From NCBI GenBank assembly GCA_964619955.1, contig CAZUJF010000053.1:1-33438 (forward strand): a stretch of 33,438 bases of DNA. Reading direction: 5' to 3'. Below the pieces are notes generated by a model that had not been told where the DNA came from, made no database searches, and saw only the letters and a list, made by a program, of their open reading frames with translations. The translations under genes and the position numbers were made by a program. Position 1 is the stretch's first letter. Every line of letters begins with the position of its first letter. The DNA is from JACQFK01 sp964619955. GTDB lineage: Bacteria; Planctomycetota; MHYJ01; JACPRB01. Positions 22,257 to 27,593 of this stretch are shown here, one piece after another.

Positions 22257-23369
22257 TCAGCGCACCAGCCGGACCAGGGTGACGAGGGACGCCGCCAGGA
22301 GGATGCCCGCGGCCAGCAGGCCCAGGGGCAGCCAGAAGAGCAGCGCCTGCATCACGCGGAGCGCGCCCGTGCCGAAGGGGATCTTCCCGGTCGAGGCCTC
22401 GATCTCGCGCGCCCGCACGAGATACGCCGCGTTCAGCAGCGCGCCGGGGACCCAGAAGAACAGGTAGCCCAGCAGCGTGGCGAAGGCGGCGGGCAGCATC
22501 GAAACCTCCGCCTCGGAGGCGGCTTCGGCATCGGCGCGCCCCGGCTCCTCGACGAAGCGCACCACGGCGGTCGGACGCCGCAGCCGGCGCAGTTCCGCGA
22601 GCGCCGCCGGGGCGTCCGGGTGGCGGTTCTCCGGCCGCTCCTCCAGGCACTTGAAGAGGAACGCGTCCCACGCGGCGCCCAGCGCGCGGGCCTTCAGCGT
22701 GACCGGCTTGACCACGAAGGGCTGCTCCCCCGTGATCAGCCGGTACAGGAGCTTGCCGAAGGAGAAGATGTCCGCCGCTTTTCCGGGTCCCGAGACGCGG
22801 TCGAAGCGCTCCGGCGCGGCGTAGAGCGGCGCGGCGACGCCCTGCGCCTCCCCGGGCCCGGGCGAACTCGTCACGATGTCCGGCGCCTCCTCCGCGGCGG
22901 CGCCGAAGCCGACGTCGATGAGGCGGACCTCCCGCTGCGGCGTCACGCGCACGTTCTGCGGCGAAAGATCTCCGTGGATGAGGTCGTGCCGGTGCACCAC
23001 GGCGAGCGCCTCGAGCGCCTGCTCCGCCAGGTCCAGCCGCTCCTCGAGCGTCAGCTCCGCGGAGCGCAGCAGGTCCTCGAGCGTCATCCCGGGGATGAAC
23101 GACATGCGGAGCCAGGGCGGATCGGCGTCGAGGTCCGCGTGTTCGATCCGGGGGAACCAGCGGCCGTCCGGGCCGGCCAGGCGGCCGAGCCGGACCTGGG
23201 CCTCGAGCGCGCGGCGCAACGCCGAGACGGGACGCGGTCCGGAGAGGATCTTGAGCGCGACCTCCTGCCCGAGATGCATCGCCCGCCAGACCTCGCCGTC
23301 GCGACCGGCCCCGACCGGCGCGACCAGGCGATGCCCGTGGACCGTGTCTCCCGCCGCCCAAACGCTCAT
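22257..23369 (-). CDS. Ser/Thr protein kinase with C-terminal membrane segments
   Basis: A 370-residue Hanks-type kinase. The glycine loop is VGAGRDGEVW, the ATP lysine is in VALKIL, the catalytic loop is HGDLSPQN, and the metal motif reads DVG in place of DFG. The activation segment ends in APE (YAAPERF), and the helix that follows includes DIFSFGKLLYRLITGEQP. Two hydrophobic segments near the C-terminus (about 294-315 and 340-365) anchor it to the membrane. No extracellular sensor domain is seen. All catalytic residues are present, so activity is likely. The ATG at 23369 has GGAGG ten bases upstream. GTG at 23378 is also possible, as it lies eight bases from the TATAGT box. The nearby ispF and cysS genes have their own promoter, so a functional link is not implied. 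Confidence 0.88.
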   Translation of the reverse strand: MSVWAAGDTVHGHRLVAPVGAGRDGEVWRAMHLGQEVALKILSGPRPVSALRRALEAQVRLGRLAGPDGRWFPRIEHADLDADPPWLRMSFIPGMTLEDLLRSAELTLEERLDLAEQALEALAVVHRHDLIHGDLSPQNVRVTPQREVRLIDVGFGAAAEEAPDIVTSSPGPGEAQGVAAPLYAAPERFDRVSGPGKAADIFSFGKLLYRLITGEQPFVVKPVTLKARALGAAWDAFLFKCLEERPENRHPDAPAALAELRRLRRPTAVVRFVEEPGRADAEAASEAEVSMLPAAFATLLGYLFFWVPGALLNAAYLVRAREIEASTGKIPFGTGALRVMQALLFWLPLGLLAAGILLAASLVTLVRLVR

Positions 23370-23386
23370 CCCTGACACCCCTCCGA

Positions 23387-23392
23387 ACTATA
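23387..23392 (-). promoter_or_regulatory. Extended -10 (TGT-TATAGT) for the kinase gene
   Basis: The minus strand reads TGTTATAGT, then TCGGAGGG and the GTG at 23378. Depending on the start codon the mRNA is leaderless (GTG) or has a short leader with GGAGG (ATG 23369). Confidence 0.5.
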
Positions 23393-23442
23393 ACACCGCT
23401 TTGACGATCCATCGGGCCCGACATGACAGAGGTATAAAACAG

Positions 23443-23471
23443 TTGCATCCCCGCGGCAGGGCAGGTATAAA
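23443..23471 (+). promoter_or_regulatory. nadE promoter TTGCAT-N17-TATAAA
   Basis: TTGCAT (23443-23448) and TATAAA (23466-23471) are separated by exactly 17 bases. The same -35 sequence and spacing are used by the metal uptake operon. Transcription should begin near 23478-23480. A second GGTATAAAA lies 33 bp upstream (TATAAA 23433-23438) but lacks a -35 at the right place. Confidence 0.65.
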
Positions 23472-23479
23472 ATCACCCG

Positions 23480-23704
23480 CCCCGGGCCAGCTTCATTTCG
23501 TTGAAAGGGTCCGGGTCGTCGCAACTCCTTGGCAGGCAAGCCTTAGAGTCATTCAGCGCCGAAGCCGTACGCGGGGATACTCTTGTCGCAGCGTGCTGGG
23601 GAGGGCTGAGAGGGGGGGAATCGGGGGCTGCTTCGAAACCAAATGGGGCCGGACGCCCCGGGGAAAGCTCCCCGGAACGCCCGATGCCCCGGAAAGGACA
23701 GGCG
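23480..23704 (+). ncRNA. Long structured 5' leader of nadE, class unknown
   Basis: About 225 bases lie between the predicted transcription start and the nadE ATG. The whole gap of about 335 bases between the kinase and nadE holds nothing else but promoters. The leader opens with a strong hairpin: CCCGGGCC (23481-23488) pairs with GGTCCGGG (23508-23515), with an inner UUCA/UGAA stem. Near its end CCGGGGA (23658-23664) pairs with TCCCCGG (23669-23675) around AAGC. GGGGC (23645-23649) can instead pair with GCCCC (23655-23659), which excludes that stem. The Shine-Dalgarno AAAGGA follows. An open reading frame crosses it but is not a likely protein. It does not match any riboswitch class I know. 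A regulatory leader is an inference. Confidence 0.45.
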
Positions 23705-25336
23705 ATGAAAATCGCGGCCGCACAGATCAATCCGACCCTCGGGGACATCGCGGGCAACGTCGAGAAGATCCTGCACTACATCGGGCGCGCGAAGGAACTC
23801 GGCGCGCAGCTGGTGGTCTTCCCGGAGCTCAGCCTCACGGGCTATCCTCCGCGCGACCTGCTCGAGCGCCCCTCCTTCATCGAGGCGAACATCAACGCGC
23901 TCAGCGAACTCGCGCCCAAGGTGAAGGGCATCGCCGCGCTCGTCGGCTTCGTGGAGAAGAACCTCTCCGCCGAGGGCAAGCCGCTCTACAACGCGGCGGC
24001 GCTGCTGGACGGCGGCGAGATCGCCTACGTCTCGTTCAAGTCCCTGCTGCCCTGCTACGACGTCTTCGACGAGGCGCGCTACTTCGAGCCCGCCGCCGGC
24101 ACCTCGCCGCTCAAGATCGGCAGCATGAAGGTCGCGCTGACGATCTGCGAGGACATCTGGACCGACGAGATGTGCGGTCCGCGCCGCTACGCGCGCGACC
24201 CCCTCGCCGAGATGGCGAAGAAGAAGTTCCAGATCATCATCAACATGTCCGCCTCGCCCTGGAGCATCGGCAAGGACGCCCAGCGCCTGGAGCTCATGAA
24301 GAAGCAGGCGAAGACCTACAACGTCCCCGTCGTCTGCGTGAACCAGGTCGGCGGCAACGACGAGCTCGTCTTCGACGGCAACTCCTTCGCGGTGGACCCC
24401 GCGGGCCACGTCATCGCGCAGGCCAAGCCGTTCGAGGAGGACATCATCATGATCGACCTCGACTACGGCGCCGGCGACCAGCACGGTCTGAAGCTCTCGG
24501 ACGCCGACTCCGTCTACCGCGCCCTGGTGCTCGGCACGCGCGACTACGCGCACAAGTGCGGCTTCAAGAAGGCCGTCGTCGGGCTTTCGGGCGGCATCGA
24601 CTCGGCGCTCACCGCGGTGATCGCGGCCGAGGCGCTCGGGCCGGACAACGTCATGGGCGTCTTCATGCCCAGCCAGTTCTCCAGCGACGCGTCGCGGAAC
24701 GACGCCGAGTCGCTCGCGAAGCACCTCGGCATCGACTTCCGGACGCTGCCGATCCAGCCGCTCTTCGACGCCTACACCGAGGACCTGAACCGCCTCTTCC
24801 CCGCCAAGACCGGGGATCTCGCGGAGCAGAACCTCCAGTCGCGCATCCGCGGCACGATGCTCATGGCCCTCTCCAACAAGCTGGGCCACCTCGTGCTCTC
24901 GACGGGCAACAAGAGCGAGCTCGCCACGGGCTACACGACGCTCTACGGCGACATGGCGGGCGGCCTCGACGTGCTGGCCGACGTGCCGAAGACCCTCGTG
25001 TACCAGATCGCGAAGGAGGTCGTGAACTCCGGCCGCGAGCTGATCCCCAACAACACGATCCAGCGCCCTCCCAGCGCGGAGCTGCGCCACAACCAGCGCG
25101 ACACGGACGACCTGCCCGATTACGGCGTGCTCGACCCGATCCTCAAGCTCTACGTCGAGGAGGGCAAGAGCGCGGAGGACATCATCGCCGCCGGCCACTC
25201 GAAGGAGGCGGTCGAGAAGACCGTCGCCCTGATCGAGCGGAGCGAGTACAAGCGCCGCCAGACGCCGGTGGGCATCCGGGTGACCTCGAAGGCGTTCGGC
25301 ACGGGCCGCCGCTTCCCGATCGCGCGGAAGTTCTAA
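23705..25336 (+). CDS. nadE: Glutamine-dependent NAD+ synthetase
   Basis: A 543-residue two-domain enzyme that makes NAD+ from deamido-NAD+, ATP and glutamine. The N-terminal nitrilase-fold glutaminase has its catalytic triad at Glu41 (VVFPELSLTGY), Lys112 (SFKSLLP) and Cys148 (LTICEDIW). The C-terminal synthetase has the PP-loop SGGIDS (295-300), STGNKSELATGYTTLYGDMAGG and ELRHNQRDTDDLPDY. The length suits the shorter bacterial glutamine-dependent form. The ATG at 23705 is fixed by the family N-terminus (MKIAAAQINPTLGD) and by AAAGGA eight bases upstream. A longer frame starting at 23501 only covers the leader. nadK follows after 38 bp, so the pair would make NAD and convert it to NADP. Confidence 0.96.
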   Translation: MKIAAAQINPTLGDIAGNVEKILHYIGRAKELGAQLVVFPELSLTGYPPRDLLERPSFIEANINALSELAPKVKGIAALVGFVEKNLSAEGKPLYNAAALLDGGEIAYVSFKSLLPCYDVFDEARYFEPAAGTSPLKIGSMKVALTICEDIWTDEMCGPRRYARDPLAEMAKKKFQIIINMSASPWSIGKDAQRLELMKKQAKTYNVPVVCVNQVGGNDELVFDGNSFAVDPAGHVIAQAKPFEEDIIMIDLDYGAGDQHGLKLSDADSVYRALVLGTRDYAHKCGFKKAVVGLSGGIDSALTAVIAAEALGPDNVMGVFMPSQFSSDASRNDAESLAKHLGIDFRTLPIQPLFDAYTEDLNRLFPAKTGDLAEQNLQSRIRGTMLMALSNKLGHLVLSTGNKSELATGYTTLYGDMAGGLDVLADVPKTLVYQIAKEVVNSGRELIPNNTIQRPPSAELRHNQRDTDDLPDYGVLDPILKLYVEEGKSAEDIIAAGHSKEAVEKTVALIERSEYKRRQTPVGIRVTSKAFGTGRRFPIARKF

Positions 25337-25340
25337 GACG

Positions 25341-25368
25341 GTAGCGGGTAGTTAGTAGCTGGTAGCTG
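25341..25368 (+). repeat. Four tandem copies of a degenerate 7-bp unit (GTAGCTG)
   Basis: The units are GTAGCGG, GTAGTTA, GTAGCTG and GTAGCTG, contiguous and in exact 7-bp register, starting four bases after the nadE stop and ending six bases before the nadK ATG. The same unit forms the array at 5349-5376 on the other strand. Confidence 0.7.
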
Positions 25369-25374
25369 GTTCGC

Positions 25375-26238
25375 ATGCGGGTGCTGATCGTCTACAAGAG
25401 GTCCTTCCTCGAGGCCCACGGGGACGTGGGCAAGGGACTCTCGCAGCTCGACGCGCCCGACCGCGCGCGCTTCGTCCGCTCCGACGCGGAGAACCGGCGC
25501 GCCCTGGGCGACGTCACCGCGCATCTCGCCCGGCGCGGGGTCCCGGTGGACGCGGTCCATCGCGGCTCGCACGCGGCGCGCCGCAAATACGACCTGGTGG
25601 TGGCGCTCGGCGGGGACGGCACCTTCTTCGCCGCGGCGCGGCACCTCCGCACGGCGCCGATCCTGGGCATCAACTCCGACCCCGCGCATTCGCTCGGCCT
25701 CTGGATGGGGGCGGACCGCGCCACGTTCGGCCCGGTGCTGGACCGCGCGCTCGAGGGCCGGCTGAAGGCGACGAGCATCCGGCGCATGTCGATCGAGATC
25801 AACGGCCGCGCGACGCGCGAGCTCGCCTTCAATGACGCGCTGGTGGCGCACAAGAACCCCGCCGCCATGACGCGCTACCGCCTCTGGACGGGGACGGCCA
25901 GCGAGGACCACAAGAGCTCGGGCGTCTGGGTATCGACCGCGGCGGGCTCGACGGCCGCGATCCGTTCGGCGGGCGGGCGGCGCATGCCGATCGAGTCCCG
26001 CCGTCTGCAGTTCCTGGTGCGCGAACCCTACACCTGGCCGGTGCGCCGCTACGCGATCACCTCGGGCTTCACGCCGAAGCTGACGCTGCAGACGCTGACG
26101 GTGGACCTGGGCCTCTGGATCGACGGCAGCCGGGTGCGCTACGACCTGGCGCTCGGCGACCGGGTCGAGCTCCAGAGCGGCCCGCCGCTGCAGGTCCTCG
26201 GCTACGACGAGGCCCGCCGCCGCCGGCTGTTTCCGTGA
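25375..26238 (+). CDS. nadK: NAD kinase
   Basis: A 287-residue enzyme that phosphorylates NAD to NADP. The family signature GGDGT (79-83, in VVALGGDGTFFAAARHL) is followed by GINSDPAHSLG, the NDALVAHKNP segment and the GVWVSTAAGSTAAIRSAGG substrate loop. The C-terminal beta-rich half is complete, with the RRRRLFP tail. No Shine-Dalgarno is visible upstream. The gap to nadE is filled by the heptad repeat, so translation may depend on readthrough from nadE. Its TGA overlaps the GTG of the next small gene by four bases. Pairing nadE with nadK in one transcript is a compact NAD(P) module. Confidence 0.93.
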   Translation: MRVLIVYKRSFLEAHGDVGKGLSQLDAPDRARFVRSDAENRRALGDVTAHLARRGVPVDAVHRGSHAARRKYDLVVALGGDGTFFAAARHLRTAPILGINSDPAHSLGLWMGADRATFGPVLDRALEGRLKATSIRRMSIEINGRATRELAFNDALVAHKNPAAMTRYRLWTGTASEDHKSSGVWVSTAAGSTAAIRSAGGRRMPIESRRLQFLVREPYTWPVRRYAITSGFTPKLTLQTLTVDLGLWIDGSRVRYDLALGDRVELQSGPPLQVLGYDEARRRRLFP

Positions 26239-26765
26239 GCATGGGCGAGAGGGAGGGGCAGCCCCCGAATCCCGGCGCTGCTGGACAACGATCCAGGACC
26301 TACGCGATGGTGTTGCTCCAGGTCCTGGCCGCATTCCTCTTGGTCGTCGCGGGGGCAGCGTTCCTGTCGGGCGAGTCTGATACAGTTCGGTACGCCATCG
26401 CGGGCACGCTTGCTGCTCACGTCATCCTTCTGGAACTGTCCTTCTTCGGCATCATGAAAGGATGGCGATGGGCCTACGGGCTGGGGTGCCTCACCTGTTT
26501 CCCTGGAGCAATCCTCACACTGGCACGCGCAGGGGAAGTTTCCCTCCTGGCGCTTAGAGAGGGTGCGGTTGAATACTACCGAACTGCCACCCTCTTCACT
26601 GTGTCCTGTCTGCTCATGGCCGCACCCATACCCGCCATGGTCGCCGCCTATCTGCGCCTCCCCAAGAAGTCCCTGCCGCCGCTCAGGGTTCCCGGAACGC
26701 ACGGCCGACTCGCGCAGCGGCCTCTGAAGCAGGCTCCTCCCGACGGCCCTCCGCACAGCTCCTGA
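26235..26765 (+). CDS. Small four-helix membrane protein of unknown function
   Basis: A 176-residue protein starting at GTG 26235, overlapping the nadK stop as GTGA, or at ATG 26241. Four hydrophobic segments lie at about residues 24-44, 53-75, 78-98 and 115-138. The hydrophilic C-terminal tail is rich in Pro, Arg and Lys. No known family was recognised. Its base composition and codon choice look less GC-rich than the flanking nadK and DUF1592 genes, which hints at a different history. Another small membrane protein gene with similar composition lies at the end of the window. Confidence 0.6.
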   Translation: MSMGEREGQPPNPGAAGQRSRTYAMVLLQVLAAFLLVVAGAAFLSGESDTVRYAIAGTLAAHVILLELSFFGIMKGWRWAYGLGCLTCFPGAILTLARAGEVSLLALREGAVEYYRTATLFTVSCLLMAAPIPAMVAAYLRLPKKSLPPLRVPGTHGRLAQRPLKQAPPDGPPHSS

Positions 26766-26791
26766 ATTCGGGGGCACCCCAGGCGAGCCGC

Positions 26792-27106
26792 CTACTTCGG
26801 CTTCTTCGCTCCCAGGAATTCCGCCGCTCCGGCATAGGCCCGCAGGTAGTCGTCGTACTCCAGGGGGGACCGGACGCCGAGATCGGCGAGCAGCTCGATC
26901 GCTTCCGTCAGCGGGACGCCAAGCGCTTCCGCAAAGGATCCCAGGGACCGCTTTCCTTCCCGGTATTCGCGAAGCATGAGAAAGAGCCAGCCGTAGTCCA
27001 TGAGCTCGCGGGCGACCGTGGACAGCTCCTTATGGTCGCGTTTGGCGAGTTCCCGCAGGCGCCGAAGGCCCTCGGAACCCAGCCGCACACTCATCACGTC
27101 TTTCAT
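26792..27106 (-). CDS. UPF0175-like putative antitoxin with ribbon-helix-helix N-terminus
   Basis: A 104-residue protein. Residues 1-45 (MKDVMSVRLGSEGLRRLRELAKRDHKELSTVARELMDYG) resemble a ribbon-helix-helix DNA-binding domain. Residues 50-90 (REYREGKRSLGSFAEALGVPLTEAIELLADLGV) match the short UPF0175 domain, which is common in VapB-like antitoxins. It would bind DNA and possibly neutralise a toxin, but no intact toxin gene adjoins it. The ATG at 27106 is preferred over ATG 27112, because AAGGAGG ends six bases before the former and directly abuts the latter. It is convergent with the small membrane protein gene and lies downstream of the toxin remnant. Confidence 0.65.
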   Translation of the reverse strand: MKDVMSVRLGSEGLRRLRELAKRDHKELSTVARELMDYGWLFLMLREYREGKRSLGSFAEALGVPLTEAIELLADLGVRSPLEYDDYLRAYAGAAEFLGAKKPK

Positions 27107-27120
27107 CGCCATCCTCCTTG

Positions 27121-27239
27121 CGGGCCCACGCCGCCGGCCGGCGGATAGGGCAGAGAAGTTGAGGAGCGCGAATATCTAAGTGGCCGCTTCGCGGAGCGTG
27201 ACCGGCGGCGCGGACCGTCCAGCGGACGGGGCGGGTCAT
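27121..27239 (-). pseudogene. Remnant of a RelE/ParE-like toxin gene
   Basis: The ATG (27239) overlaps the TGA of the upstream antitoxin-like gene as ATGA, the arrangement of type II toxin-antitoxin pairs. The first residues, MTRPVRWTVRAA, recall the start of RelE/ParE toxins. Then the frame loses any toxin-like pattern within about 40 codons and runs into the next gene in the wrong frame. I read it as a truncated or frameshifted toxin. The match is short and from memory, so this is tentative. Confidence 0.3.
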
Positions 27240-27448
27240 GTCGAAAGAGCTTGCCGCACCCGCGCGTAGACGGATGCGGCCTCCAGGGTGGGTTCGGAGG
27301 CGGCGCTTCGACGGCCGGCTTCGATCTCCTTGTGCAAGGCCGCCAGGTCGTCAACGGCGTCCAGGTCGGCTTCGAGGAAGGGCGCCACCTGGGCAAACTG
27401 TGCGTCCGGAAGATCCTTGAGCTTCCGGATCAGTTCCTCTTTCGTCAC
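27236..27448 (-). CDS. Small antitoxin-like protein
   Basis: A 70-residue acidic protein (VTKEELIRKLKDLPDAQFAQ...) predicted to be helical, with a C-terminal stretch EIEAGRRSAASEPTLEAASVYARVRQAL. It resembles small antitoxins that precede RelE/ParE toxins, in which an IEAG.. segment is followed by a short helix. The GTG at 27448 is chosen, and a TTG at 27484 is the only longer option. A TATATAGT stretch lies just upstream. Its stop overlaps the start of the toxin remnant. No DNA-binding motif is obvious. Function by position only. Confidence 0.5.
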   Translation of the reverse strand: MTKEELIRKLKDLPDAQFAQVAPFLEADLDAVDDLAALHKEIEAGRRSAASEPTLEAASVYARVRQALST

Positions 27449-27581
27449 CTCACTATATATCCCGGCCTGAGGATTTGGATACAAGGTCGATCAAGCGACA
27501 AAGAAAGGCCGGCACGGCGGATTTCGGCGTTGGATCCGGCGCCGGCCGGCATACTGGACAGGTTGGCCCGGAGGCACTTGT

Positions 27582-27587
27582 TAGGAT
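27582..27587 (+). promoter_or_regulatory. Extended -10 (TGT-TAGGAT) before the DUF1592 operon
   Basis: TGTTAGGAT is followed by six bases and the ATG at 27594. A TGGACA lies 21 bases upstream of the hexamer, too far for a standard -35. AGGA within the box could also act as a weak Shine-Dalgarno. Confidence 0.4.
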
Positions 27588-27593
27588 GAGCGC

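Noticed and set aside
23431..23471. Two GGTATAAAA copies 33 bp apart as tandem promoters
   Set aside because: Only the second has a -35 (TTGCAT) at 17 bp. TTGACG at 23401 is 26 bp from the first box, too far. The first copy may be chance or a weak site.
23501..23704. Extension of nadE upstream to 23501
   Set aside because: The added 68 residues do not resemble any nitrilase N-terminus. AAAGGA sits correctly before ATG 23705, and the region forms hairpins.
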